The position numbers and the translations under genes were made by a program. Shown here one piece after another: positions 31,935 to 40,725 of a stretch of DNA of 64,000 nt. Origin of the DNA: Paratractidigestivibacter faecalis (GTDB lineage Bacteria; Actinomycetota; Coriobacteriia; Coriobacteriales; Atopobiaceae); NCBI RefSeq assembly GCF_003416765.1, contig NZ_QSNG01000001.1:274742-338741 (forward strand), read 5' to 3'. Numbering within the stretch: position 1 is the first letter of the stretch; each line of letters begins with the position of its first letter. The notes beneath the pieces were generated by a model. It ran no database searches. It saw only the letters and a list, made by a program, of their open reading frames with translations, and was not told where the DNA came from.

Positions 31935-33707
31935 ATGAAGACCAGCACGAACTTCGCCCGCGTCGCCGTCACGGCGGGCCTCACCGCGGCGATGGCCCTC
32001 GGCAACGTCGTCGCGCCCGCTGTCATGGCGCTTGCGGACACGGGGTCGACCGTCACGTTCGTGGACGACGATTACGCCGCGTCCACGACCTATAAGGGCA
32101 TCCAGATCTTCAAGGCAAAGGTCGCGACGACCGGCGGGGCCCAGACGGTGAGCAACATCGAGTGGGCCAACGACGATGCCAAGAAAGCCGTGCTGGATGC
32201 CATCAAGGCGAAGGATGCATCTTTTGCCGGCGAGAACGCGCAGGATGCGGCCGATTGGCTGAACGTCAACGCTGGGGGGTTCCCGGGGACCGGCACGATG
32301 GTCGCGAGCAACGACGTCCTGAGCATGATTGCCGCCAACCTGAAAGCCAGCAACCTCTGGAGTACCACGACTAAGGGCAATGCGTCCCTTTCCGACCTTG
32401 AGGCTGGCTACTGGCTATTCCTTACCGATACCGCCGGCACCCCAGGCGGCATGTCAACCGACGCGTTCACCTCTCCCGTGTACGCCGTGATCGACGGCGT
32501 GAGCGCGACGACCGTCAAGCCAAAGAAGGGTGTGCCCACTGTCGAGAAGAAGGTCCTCGACGACGCGGAAGCCGCCGTCGTGGATCCCAAGACTTCTGAC
32601 AAATGGAAGGACGTCGCCGACTCCCAGATCGGCCAGGAGATCAACTACCGGCTCACCGGCACTATCGCCAGCAACTACGCCACCTTCGACACCTATGCCT
32701 ACAAGTTCACGGACGTGCTTTCCGACGGCCTCGACTATCTCGGCGGCTCGGTCGAGGTGTACGCGCTGAACGGTAACGATTATTCCTCTATCGACGCGAG
32801 CAAGTACGACGTGGCCTTCGACAACAACACGCTGACGGTCGAGTTCAAAGTCGGCGACGGCAAGAAGGGCCTCAAGGACGTCAGTGACGTGAACGCCGAC
32901 ACCAAGATCGTTGTCCTTTACAAGGCCAAGCTCAACGGCAACGCCGTGATCGGCAACGTAACCGACGGCAACAAGGGCGGTAACCCCAACACCGTCAAGC
33001 TCGAGTACTCCAACAACCCGTATGCCGAGGGCACGGGCGAGACGATCGAGGATACCGTCGCCGACTTCGCGTTCAAGCTCAACCTCAACAAGGTCGACCA
33101 GGGCACCGAGAGGGGCCTTGCGGGCGCCGTCTTCACCATCCAGTCCGATGATGCGAACACCGAGGGGCAGTACGTTGCCTCGAAGGCGGACGCCGCCAAG
33201 GGTATCGTCGCGGGCCAGCTCGTGGCCGTCGCCGACGCTAACAACCTCCCCGAATACGTGAAGTTCACGTCCGGAAGCGACGGAAAGATCGCCGTCTCCG
33301 GCCTCGACGCCGGCTCCTACAAGGTGACCGAGGTCCAGACTCCCGACAAATCCAAGTACACCAAGGCCAACCCCTTCACCTTCACCATCAAGCCGAAGTA
33401 TGACGATAAGGCGATGAAGGTGACGGGCCTTACGGCGTCGGTTTCCGAGGCCGACAAGGGCCGCACCGACATCGCCTTCGGCACGCTCGACGGCACTGTT
33501 GGGGACCATGAGCTGACCGGCAAGGATGGCACCGGCACCAACGCCGCCACCGGCGAGGTCACCATTAACGTCGGCAACGCCAAGTCCGTGGACCTTCCCA
33601 TCACCGGCCTTAACGGCGTGACGCTCACCTGGGTCGCGGGCGGCGCGGTGCTCGTCATCGGCGTGGCGCACCTCGTCCGCGGCCGCCGCGAGGAGTCCGA
33701 GGAGTAA
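31935..33707 (+). CDS. Major pilin, LPXTG type
   Basis: A 590-residue secreted protein that should form the pilus shaft. Signal peptide 1-35 (ending VMALA), N-terminal domain with YKGIQIFKAKV, pilin-motif region TVKPKKGVPTVEKKV (the Lys used by class C sortases for polymerisation), a middle domain with INYRLTGTIASNYATFDTY and KGGNPNTVKLEYSNNPY, a C-terminal prealbumin domain with GLAGAVFTIQSDD and E-box YKVTEVQTPDKSKY. Sorting signal LPITG, helix, tail RGRREESEE. Its domain plan parallels the 30117 gene. A terminator separates it from the sortase, allowing higher pilin than sortase levels. Confidence 0.9.
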   Translation: MKTSTNFARVAVTAGLTAAMALGNVVAPAVMALADTGSTVTFVDDDYAASTTYKGIQIFKAKVATTGGAQTVSNIEWANDDAKKAVLDAIKAKDASFAGENAQDAADWLNVNAGGFPGTGTMVASNDVLSMIAANLKASNLWSTTTKGNASLSDLEAGYWLFLTDTAGTPGGMSTDAFTSPVYAVIDGVSATTVKPKKGVPTVEKKVLDDAEAAVVDPKTSDKWKDVADSQIGQEINYRLTGTIASNYATFDTYAYKFTDVLSDGLDYLGGSVEVYALNGNDYSSIDASKYDVAFDNNTLTVEFKVGDGKKGLKDVSDVNADTKIVVLYKAKLNGNAVIGNVTDGNKGGNPNTVKLEYSNNPYAEGTGETIEDTVADFAFKLNLNKVDQGTERGLAGAVFTIQSDDANTEGQYVASKADAAKGIVAGQLVAVADANNLPEYVKFTSGSDGKIAVSGLDAGSYKVTEVQTPDKSKYTKANPFTFTIKPKYDDKAMKVTGLTASVSEADKGRTDIAFGTLDGTVGDHELTGKDGTGTNAATGEVTINVGNAKSVDLPITGLNGVTLTWVAGGAVLVIGVAHLVRGRREESEE

Positions 33708-33759
33708 GCTTCTCCTCGACATTCCGCTGTATTGAGCGGGCTTCTTGCTGTTTTGCGAG

Positions 33760-33799
33760 GCGAGGCCCCGCGGCTTCGATCCGCGGGGCCTCGCTCTTT
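33760..33799 (+). terminator. Terminator/attenuator between major pilin and sortase
   Basis: GCGAGGCCCCGCGG (33760-33773) pairs perfectly with 33781-33794 around CTTCGAT, followed by TCTTT. Partial read-through would give low sortase expression relative to pilin. Confidence 0.9.
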
Positions 33800-33894
33800 G
33801 GGCGACGGCGTGCCTTTTGCCCGACGCGCGCCGTCGCCTGCGCGTCAGCACCACCCACATGTCCATTGCGACCGACGTCGGAGGCGCCGAGCCG

Positions 33895-34803
33895 ATGAAA
33901 CACCAAGACAAGCGCAACTCGACGGGAGCTCCCGCCCCAAGCGGCAAGAAGCGCCGCAGACGCCTGCCGCGCTGGGCTGACCGGCTCATCACCATGGCCG
34001 TCATCCTCATCGGCGTCGGCCTCATGATATGGCCCTGGGTCCTCGACCGGCTCGAGGCGTCAGGCGTCTTCAACCAGATCAGCGCCGTGTCTAGCACGGT
34101 GGACGCCCTTTCCGAGGAGGAGCGAGAGCGAATCTTGCTCCAGGCGCGCTCATATAACGAGCTGCTCGCCGGCGTTGCCCCCGAGCTTCCCGCCGACGAG
34201 ATTGAGCCTTATGAGCAGCAGCTCATATTCGACCGCGACCCCATGATGAGCTGGGTCGAGATTCCCTCCATCAACGTGAGCATGCCCATCTACCACGGCA
34301 CGAGCGAAGAAGTGCTCATGGCGGGCGTTGGCCACCTGGAGGGAACGAGCCTGCCCGTGGGCGGGGCATCCACGCACTGTGTGCTCACGGCCCACTCCGG
34401 CATGCGCAATCTCAGCATGTTCGACGACATCCATGCGTTGAAAGAGGGCAACCTTGTCCTTCTTCACACCATGAACCAGACGCTCGCGTACAAGGTAACG
34501 GGCTCTGAGGTCGTGTGGCCCGATGAGGTCGACTCACTCGGCCTCGAGCCGGGGGCCGACAAACTCACGCTCGTGACCTGCACGCCTTATGGCGTGAACG
34601 ACCACCGGCTGCTGGTCCACTGCGAGCGCACCGAGTACGTCGAGCAGGAGGTGGCCGAGCAGAAGAGCCTCTCGGCGCGGCACTGGGGCAAGCGCGAGGT
34701 CGCGGCCCTCGTCGTCGTTGTCGCCTTGGCGCTGGTCGTCCTCGACGTCGCCATCCATCGGCTCCGCCGACGTCGCCGCCGGAGCGCTGCTGCGCGAGCC
34801 TAG
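33895..34803 (+). CDS. Class C (pilus) sortase
   Basis: A 302-residue transpeptidase with membrane helices at both ends (LITMAVILIGVGLMIWPWVL; and AALVVVVALALVVLDVAI), the class C topology. Catalytic residues: His in LTAHSGM, Cys in LTLVTCTPYGVNDHRLLV, and the Arg that follows. The lid-type DP/ W region may be FDRDPMMSWVEIPS. It polymerises the three upstream LPXTG proteins and may also anchor them. Start ATG 33895 has GGAGG ten bases upstream; longer starts (33745, 33859) lack ribosome sites. The gene ends two bases into the convergent micro-ORF. Confidence 0.93.
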   Translation: MKHQDKRNSTGAPAPSGKKRRRRLPRWADRLITMAVILIGVGLMIWPWVLDRLEASGVFNQISAVSSTVDALSEEERERILLQARSYNELLAGVAPELPADEIEPYEQQLIFDRDPMMSWVEIPSINVSMPIYHGTSEEVLMAGVGHLEGTSLPVGGASTHCVLTAHSGMRNLSMFDDIHALKEGNLVLLHTMNQTLAYKVTGSEVVWPDEVDSLGLEPGADKLTLVTCTPYGVNDHRLLVHCERTEYVEQEVAEQKSLSARHWGKREVAALVVVVALALVVLDVAIHRLRRRRRRSAAARA

Positions 34804-34889
34804 CGCCGCCGCGTGCGCGGGCGGCCGTCGTCCAGGATGACGGCCAGGCCAGCCAGCACCACCAGCGCGACGAACATGATCTTCTTCAT
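34800..34889 (-). CDS. Possible 29-residue membrane micro-protein
   Basis: MKKIMFVALVVLAGLAVIL followed by a charged tail DDGRPRTRRR. ATG 34889 has AAGGAG seven bases upstream. One transmembrane helix plus a basic cytoplasmic tail. It ends by overlapping the stop of the sortase gene (convergent). No family recognised; kept because of the good ribosome site and membrane-peptide composition. Confidence 0.45.
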   Translation of the reverse strand: MKKIMFVALVVLAGLAVILDDGRPRTRRR

Positions 34890-35300
34890 GGGCTTCTCCT
34901 TTCTCGCCTCCATCTGTCGAGAAGAGCATCCCGCTTGCGGCGCCTCCAGCCCATGGCCCCGCCTTACGCCAGCCTTTGGGTTTGGTAAGGCTGGACGCCT
35001 CGCCGTTTGTCCGCTCAGATTTGGCATCCACTGGAACGCGCTTTTAAGCGGCAGGAAAAAAGGCCCCTTTCCGCTCAAGAATCGCTTCCACTGGAGGGGA
35101 GAAGTGCGCAAATGTCGAGAAATGCCTCCTTTGCGCAGGAAGGCCTTCCAGCGGAACGCGCTTTTGAGCAGCACCGCCTCCGCCGACATCGCGCCCTTCT
35201 CGCCAATGTTGCCGCTGGGGGTCCATGCGGGCGCGCCGGCCGGACCCGCCCGGGCCGTGCCGTAGAATGGCAAGGCTAAACCTGCAAGATTGGAGGACCC
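34890..35300. other. Intergenic region with repeated TTCCANYGGAA units
   Basis: No gene supported. Three related units occur: 35027-35054, 35077-35096 and 35147-35174. The first and third share GGAACGCGCTTTT plus AGC, exactly 120 bp apart, and each is centred on a TTCCANYGGAA-like palindrome. TGCGCAAA (35105) and TTTGCGCA (35130) form another inverted pair. A -10-like TAGAAT (35263-35268) may serve gatC, 38 bases downstream. Confidence 0.55.
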
Positions 35301-35615
35301 ATGGCTCTCAGCAGAGAGGACGTCGCGGGCATCGCCGACTACGCGCGCATCGCCCTGACCGACGCCGAGCTTGACGAGATGACCGCCTACATGAACGACG
35401 CGGTGGCGCTTCTCGAGCCCATTCGCCAGTACGACCTTGACGGCGTGGAGCCCACGTTCCACCCCATCGGAGACCTCTCCAACGTCATGGGCGCTGACGT
35501 TGCGGACGACCCGCGCGCCCTGCCCATCGACGTCGCGCTCTCAAACGCCGGCGCCTCCCGCGACCGCTACTTCCGCGTGCCGTCCATCCTCGGCGCCGAG
35601 GGGGGAGACCGCTAA
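35301..35615 (+). CDS. gatC: Asp/Glu-tRNA amidotransferase subunit GatC
   Basis: A 104-residue GatC protein: LSREDVAGIADYARIALTD near the N-terminus and YDLDGVEPTFHPI in the middle are family signatures; the C-terminus YFRVPSILG is typical. It stabilises the GatA-GatB complex that converts mischarged Glu-tRNA(Gln) and/or Asp-tRNA(Asn). The ATG at 35301 lies close behind GGAGGACCC. It shares one base with gatA (TAATG). Confidence 0.95.
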   Translation: MALSREDVAGIADYARIALTDAELDEMTAYMNDAVALLEPIRQYDLDGVEPTFHPIGDLSNVMGADVADDPRALPIDVALSNAGASRDRYFRVPSILGAEGGDR

Positions 35616-37108
35616 TGGCAAACCTCGACACCCTCTCCGCGGCCCAGATTGCCGCGGGCGTCGCCGCCGGCGACTTCAGCGCCACCGACGTGGCTCGCGC
35701 CTCCCTTGAGGCCATCGACGCCCGCGAGCCCGAGGTCCAGGCCTTCCTGGAGGTCTCGGCCGACCTCGCCCTTGACGCGGCGGCCGCCACCGACGCCGCC
35801 CGCGCGGCAGGCGAGAAGCTCGGCCCCCTGGCGGGCGTGCCCGTGGCCTTCAAGGACAACATGCACCTCGTGGGCACCCGCACCACCTGCGCCTCCAAGA
35901 TGCTGGAGAGCTACCAGTCCACCTTCACAGCCACCTGCGTGCAGCGCATGCTGGACGCGGGCGCCACGCCCATGGGCAAGGCCAACATGGACGAGTTCGC
36001 CTTTGGCTCCTCCACGGAGTCCTCGGCCTTCCACCGCACCAACAACCCCTGGGACGTCACGCGCGTGCCCGGCGGCTCCTCGGGCGGCTCGGCCGCGGCC
36101 GTGGCCGCCGGCGAGGTCACGCTCTCGCTGGGCTCCGACACCGGCGGTTCCATCCGCCAGCCGGCGTCCCTCTGCGGCGTCGTGGGCATGAAGCCCACCT
36201 ACGGCGCGGTCTCGCGCTATGGCGTGGTGGCCTTCGGCAGCTCCCTTGACCAGGTCGGCCCCTTCGGCCGCCGCGTGGAGGACGTGGCCCTTGCCATGAA
36301 CGCCCTGGTGGGCGCCGGCCGAGACCCGTATGACTCCACCTCCCAGGACTGCGCCGTTGACTTCCTGGAGCACCTGGAGGACCCCGTCGAGGGCCGCGTC
36401 GTCGGCGTGGTCCCCGCGCTCATGGAGGCCGCCGGCCTCACCGACGAGGTCAAGTCCGCCGTGGAGTCCGCCGCCCGCGCCCTGGCCGACCAGGGCGCCA
36501 AGATCGTCGAGGTGGAGCTTCCCAACCTGGCCTCCGCCATTGCGGCCTACTACGTCATAGCCCCCTGCGAGGCCTTCTCCAACCTGGCCCGCTTTGACGG
36601 CGTGCGCTACGGCTACCAGGAGCAGGGCTGCGCCTCCTTGGCCGAGCAGACCTCGCTCTCCCGCGCGCACGGCTTCGGCGAGGAGGCCAAGCGCCGCCAG
36701 ATGCTGGGCGCCTACCTGCTGTCCTCCGGCACCTACGACAAGTACTACTACCCGGCCCAGCAGGTCCGCACCCTCATCACGCAGGACTACGCCCGCGCCT
36801 ACGAGAGCTGCGACGTCATCCTCATGCCGGCGTCCCCGCGCACGGCCTTCAAGTTCGGCGAGATGAGCGACCCCACGCAGATGTACGCGTCGGACATGTT
36901 CACCATCTCCAACAACATCGCCGGCAACGGCGGCGTCTCCGTGCCGCTGGGCCTGGGCGAGAAGTCCGGCCTGCCCGTGTCCGCTCAGCTCCAGGGCCCG
37001 GCCTTCAAGGACCGCTCGCTTCTGCAGTTCGCCCGCGCCATCGAGCGCGGCTTCGACGCCGCCGGCGGCGTCGCGCCCGGCTTTGCCGGGAAGGGGGGTG
37101 AGCTCTAG
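35615..37108 (+). CDS. gatA: Asp/Glu-tRNA amidotransferase subunit GatA
   Basis: A 497-residue amidase-signature protein that frees ammonia from glutamine. The Ser-Ser-Lys triad is visible: Lys in VAFKDNMHL, Ser in GGSSGGSAAAVAAG, and Ser in LGSDTGGSIRQPAS. The C-terminal part (QTSLSRAHGFGEEAKRRQM, NIAGNGGVSVPLGL) is canonical. One-base overlaps couple it to both gatC and gatB. Confidence 0.97.
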   Translation: MANLDTLSAAQIAAGVAAGDFSATDVARASLEAIDAREPEVQAFLEVSADLALDAAAATDAARAAGEKLGPLAGVPVAFKDNMHLVGTRTTCASKMLESYQSTFTATCVQRMLDAGATPMGKANMDEFAFGSSTESSAFHRTNNPWDVTRVPGGSSGGSAAAVAAGEVTLSLGSDTGGSIRQPASLCGVVGMKPTYGAVSRYGVVAFGSSLDQVGPFGRRVEDVALAMNALVGAGRDPYDSTSQDCAVDFLEHLEDPVEGRVVGVVPALMEAAGLTDEVKSAVESAARALADQGAKIVEVELPNLASAIAAYYVIAPCEAFSNLARFDGVRYGYQEQGCASLAEQTSLSRAHGFGEEAKRRQMLGAYLLSSGTYDKYYYPAQQVRTLITQDYARAYESCDVILMPASPRTAFKFGEMSDPTQMYASDMFTISNNIAGNGGVSVPLGLGEKSGLPVSAQLQGPAFKDRSLLQFARAIERGFDAAGGVAPGFAGKGGEL

Positions 37109-38664
37109 TGAAGAAGCTCCAGGAGGTCCTGAGGGACTGGGAGGCCGTCATTGGCCTGGAGGTCCACACCGAGCTCACGGCTCTGGACACCAAGATGTTC
37201 TGCAACTGCCGCCTCTCCCACGACGACGCGCCCAACACCAACGTGTGCCCCGTCTGCCTGGGCATGCCCGGCGCGCTGCCGGTGCCCAACCGCCGCGCCA
37301 TCGAGTCCATCGTCATGGCGGGCCTGGCAACCAACTGCCAGATCCAGAAGCACTCCATGTTCTACCGCAAGCACTACTTCTATCCCGACATGGCCAAGAA
37401 CTTCCAGACCACGCAGGGTCCCGTCGCCTTCTGCATGTACGGGCACCTTGACCTTGAGGTCTCCGGCGAGGGCGCCAAGGAGCGCCCAGACCACGTCGAG
37501 ACCGGCAACGTGGCCCCCGGCGGCATGGAGGCTGCGGCCCCCGTGGTCGTGGACAAGGCCGCGGACGGCTCCTACACCACGCCCATCCGCATCTTCCGCA
37601 TCCACATGGAGGAGGACGCCGCCAAGATGGTCCACGTGGGCGGCGAGGAGGGCCGCATCGCCAGCGCCACGGAGTCGCTCGTTGACTACAACCGCTGCGG
37701 CACCCCGCTCATCGAGCTCGTGACCGAGCCCGACCTGCGCACGCCCGAGGAGGCGCGCCTCTTCATGGAGAAGCTCCGCCAGACCTTCCTCACGCTGGGC
37801 ATCTCCGACTGCTCTCTGGAGAATGGCTCCATGCGCTGCGACGGCAACGTGAGCCTGCGCCGCCGCGGCACCGCCGGCCTGGGCACCAAGACCGAGCTCA
37901 AGAACATCAACTCCTTCAAGAGCCTGCACGACGGCCTTGAGTACGAGATCTGCCGCCAGGCCGAGGTGCTCGAGGAGGGCGGCATCATCTACCAGGAGAC
38001 CCGCCACTGGGAGCCCTCGCGCAAGCGCACCATCGTCATGCGCGTCAAGGAGACCGCCGACGACTACCGCCTCTTCCCGGACCCGGACCTCGCGCCCTTC
38101 GACCTCACCGACGAGTTCATCGAGGCCGCCCGCGCCCGCATTCCGGAGCTGCCCGACGCCAAGCGCGACCGCTACATGGCCGACTTCGGCCTCAAGCGCG
38201 CCGACGCGGCCCAGCTCGCGGCAGACCCCAAGGTGGCCGACTTCTTCGAGAAGGCCGTGGAGGGCGCGCCGACAAAGGCCGTGCCCACCGTGGCAAACGT
38301 CATGGTCAACCTCGTCCCCAGCTACGACGCCCTCAACCCGACGCAGGTCAGGAGCATCTCCGCGCTTCTTGCCGAGGACGCCATCACCTTCGCGCAGGCG
38401 CGCGAGGTGCTCGACGCCGTCAACGGCACCGAGGACGACCCGGAGCGCGTGGTGGACGAGCGGGGGCTGCGCCAGGTCACCGACACCGGCGCCCTCGAGC
38501 CCATCGTGGACGAGGTCCTGGGCCGCTGCGCCGACCAGGTCCAGCAGTACCACGACGGCAACAAGAAGGTCATCGGCTTCCTCGTCGGCCAGTGCATGAA
38601 GGCCGCCAAGGGCTCCGGCAACCCCAAGCTCTTCAACCAGCTCCTCGCCCAGAAGCTGGGCTAG
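37108..38664 (+). CDS. gatB: Asp/Glu-tRNA amidotransferase subunit GatB
   Basis: A 518-residue kinase-like subunit that phosphorylates and amidates the aminoacyl-tRNA. Motifs: VIGLEVHTELTALDTKMFC, CPVCLGMPGALPVPN, FYRKHYFYPDMAKNFQ, SLVDYNRCGTPLIEL, and a C-terminal YqeY/tail domain (DGNKKVIGFLVGQCMKAAKG). Start GTG 37108 overlaps the gatA stop by one base. A hairpin terminator follows 20 bases after the stop. Confidence 0.97.
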   Translation: MKKLQEVLRDWEAVIGLEVHTELTALDTKMFCNCRLSHDDAPNTNVCPVCLGMPGALPVPNRRAIESIVMAGLATNCQIQKHSMFYRKHYFYPDMAKNFQTTQGPVAFCMYGHLDLEVSGEGAKERPDHVETGNVAPGGMEAAAPVVVDKAADGSYTTPIRIFRIHMEEDAAKMVHVGGEEGRIASATESLVDYNRCGTPLIELVTEPDLRTPEEARLFMEKLRQTFLTLGISDCSLENGSMRCDGNVSLRRRGTAGLGTKTELKNINSFKSLHDGLEYEICRQAEVLEEGGIIYQETRHWEPSRKRTIVMRVKETADDYRLFPDPDLAPFDLTDEFIEAARARIPELPDAKRDRYMADFGLKRADAAQLAADPKVADFFEKAVEGAPTKAVPTVANVMVNLVPSYDALNPTQVRSISALLAEDAITFAQAREVLDAVNGTEDDPERVVDERGLRQVTDTGALEPIVDEVLGRCADQVQQYHDGNKKVIGFLVGQCMKAAKGSGNPKLFNQLLAQKLG

Positions 38665-38684
38665 CGTCTCCGCATGGCGCTTAG

Positions 38685-38722
38685 GGGGCGGCGAGAGGCG
38701 CGTGCTTCTCGCCGCCCCTCTT
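38685..38722 (+). terminator. Terminator after gatCAB
   Basis: GGGGCGGCGAGA (38685-38696) pairs perfectly with 38707-38718 around GGCGCGTGCT, followed by TCTTGTT. Its core is nearly identical to the hairpin at 53007-53036. Confidence 0.85.
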
Positions 38723-38823
38723 GTTACCGTACGCGCACGCTTTTGCCGGCGCTGGGCAACGCGCGCCGCCCGAGCGCTAAACTGATCCGCATCGCTATTT
38801 CCATCCAACAGGGGGAGAAGAAC

Positions 38824-39792
38824 ATGAACGTCACCAGAAGGAACTTCCTCGCGGGTACCGGCATTGCCGCCACCGCCGTCTTGGCCGGCTGCGGCTCTTC
38901 CAACGGCGGCTCTGCCTCTGGCGAGAAGACCTACAAGATCGGCGTGGTCCAGCTGACCGAGCACGCTGCCCTGGACGCCTCCAACGAGGGCTTCGTCGAG
39001 GCCGTCAATGCCTCCGGCCTCTCCGTCTCCATCGACCAGCAGAACGCCCAGAACGACCAGTCCGCCTGCCAGACCATCGCCTCCAAGTTCGTGGGCGATG
39101 GCGTCGACCTGATCTTCGCCATCGCCACGCCCGCCGCCCAGGCCGCGGCCGGCGCCACCACCGAGATCCCCATCGTCGGCACCGCCATCACCGACTTCGC
39201 CGCCTCTGGCCTGGTCAAGGACAACGACAAGCCCGGCACCAACGTCACCGGTTCCTCCGACCTCACGCCCGTCGCCGAGCAGCTCGAGATGATGCAGAAG
39301 GTCCTGCCCGACGTGAAGAAGGTCGGCCTTCTCTACTGCTCCGCCGAGTCCAACTCCGACATCCAGATCAAGGCCGCCAAGGACGAGCTCGACGCCCTGG
39401 GCCTGGAGTACACCGAGTACGCCGTCTCCAGCTCCAACGAGATCCAGTCCGTCGTGGAGTCCGCGGTGGGCAAGGTGGACGCCCTTTACGCCCCCACCGA
39501 CAACACCATCGCGGCCGGCGCCGCCCAGGTGGGCCAGATTTGCAAGGAGAACAAGCTTCCCTTCGTCACCGGCGAGGAGGGCATGTGCATGGCCGGCGGC
39601 CTGTTCACCCTCTCCATCAACTACAAGGACCTCGGCAAGGTCGCCGGCGAGATGGCCGTCAAGATCTTGAAGGGCGAGTCCAAGCCCGCCGACATGGCCA
39701 TCGAGCACCTCTCCACCTCCGAGCTCGTCGTGGTCAAGAACGACGAGATGGCCCAGGCAATTGGCGTGGACCTCTCCGCGCTGGACGCTTAA
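38824..39792 (+). CDS. ABC substrate-binding lipoprotein, TrpX/DUF534 family
   Basis: A 322-residue lipoprotein with a twin-arginine-like TRRNF motif and lipobox VLAGC (Cys about 24). The mature protein (YKIGVVQLTEHAALDASNEGF, DLIFAIATPAAQAAA, TGSSDLTPVAEQLEMMQ, DALYAPTDNTIAAGA) belongs to the PF04392 family of periplasmic-binding proteins, some of which (TrpX) are linked to tryptophan or other amino-acid import. ATG 38824 follows GGGGGAGAAG. It forms a complete importer with the next two genes. The ligand is not deducible here, and no T-box was seen upstream. Confidence 0.9.
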   Translation: MNVTRRNFLAGTGIAATAVLAGCGSSNGGSASGEKTYKIGVVQLTEHAALDASNEGFVEAVNASGLSVSIDQQNAQNDQSACQTIASKFVGDGVDLIFAIATPAAQAAAGATTEIPIVGTAITDFAASGLVKDNDKPGTNVTGSSDLTPVAEQLEMMQKVLPDVKKVGLLYCSAESNSDIQIKAAKDELDALGLEYTEYAVSSSNEIQSVVESAVGKVDALYAPTDNTIAAGAAQVGQICKENKLPFVTGEEGMCMAGGLFTLSINYKDLGKVAGEMAVKILKGESKPADMAIEHLSTSELVVVKNDEMAQAIGVDLSALDA

Positions 39793-39801
39793 GGAGCAAG
39801 C

Positions 39802-40725
39802 ATGCTCGTCGCACTTCAAGGCGCCGTCTCCCAGGGCATCCTCTGGGGCATCATGGTGCTCGGCGTCTTCATCACCTTCCGTCTGCTTGACATCCCCGAC
39901 ATGACCGTCGACGGCTCCTTTGCCCTCGGCGGCTCCGTCGTGGCCGTCCTGGTGGTCAACCTGGGCGTAGACCCGGTGGTTGCCGTCCTCGTGGGCATGC
40001 TCGCCGGTGCCGTGGCCGGCGCCGTGACCGGCCTTCTGGCCACGGTCTTCGAGATCCCGGCCATCCTCGCGGGAATCCTCACCCAGATCAGCCTGTGGTC
40101 CATCAACCTGCGCATCATGGGCAAGTCCAACACGCCGCTGCTTGCCAACGAGACGATCTTCTCGCGCATCTCCGCGGTCACGGGCCTGCCGCAGAGCACC
40201 GTCACCATGATCGTGGGCGCCGTGCTGGTGGTCCTCATCGTCTTGGCCCTCTACTGGTTCTTTGGCACCGAGATCGGCAGTGCCCTGCGCGCCACCGGCG
40301 ACAACGAGGCCATGATCCGTGCCCTCGGCCAGAACACCAACGCCACCAAGATGATCGCCCTCATCGTCTCCAACGCCCTCGTCGGCCTGGCCGGCGGTCT
40401 CATCTGCCAGAGCCAGAAGTACGCCGACATCGGCATGGGCACGGGCGCCATCGTCATCGGCCTGGCCGCCATCGTCATCGGTGAGGTACTGGGGCGCCTG
40501 CTTCCCGGCGGCCTCTCCAAGTTTGGCGCGCGCCTGGCCGCGGCCGTCATCGGCTCCATCGTGTACTTCCTCATCCGCGCCGTCGTGCTGCAGATGGGCA
40601 TGGACGCCAACGACATGAAGCTCCTCTCCGCCATCATCGTCGCGCTCGCGCTGTGCGTGCCCGTGGTCTGGGAGCGCTACCAGCTGCGCAGCTCGTACAC
40701 GAGGGGAGATGAGTCGGATGCTTAG
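39802..40725 (+). CDS. ABC permease, BPD_transp_2 type (TrpY-like)
   Basis: A 307-residue permease with about eight to nine helices in the LivH/RbsC-like fold. Characteristic sequences are FRLLDIPDMTVDGSFALGG, the EAA-like ALRATGDNEAMIRALGQNTN and AAIVIGEVLGRLLPGG. It starts nine bases after the lipoprotein and overlaps the ATPase gene. Confidence 0.9.
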   Translation: MLVALQGAVSQGILWGIMVLGVFITFRLLDIPDMTVDGSFALGGSVVAVLVVNLGVDPVVAVLVGMLAGAVAGAVTGLLATVFEIPAILAGILTQISLWSINLRIMGKSNTPLLANETIFSRISAVTGLPQSTVTMIVGAVLVVLIVLALYWFFGTEIGSALRATGDNEAMIRALGQNTNATKMIALIVSNALVGLAGGLICQSQKYADIGMGTGAIVIGLAAIVIGEVLGRLLPGGLSKFGARLAAAVIGSIVYFLIRAVVLQMGMDANDMKLLSAIIVALALCVPVVWERYQLRSSYTRGDESDA

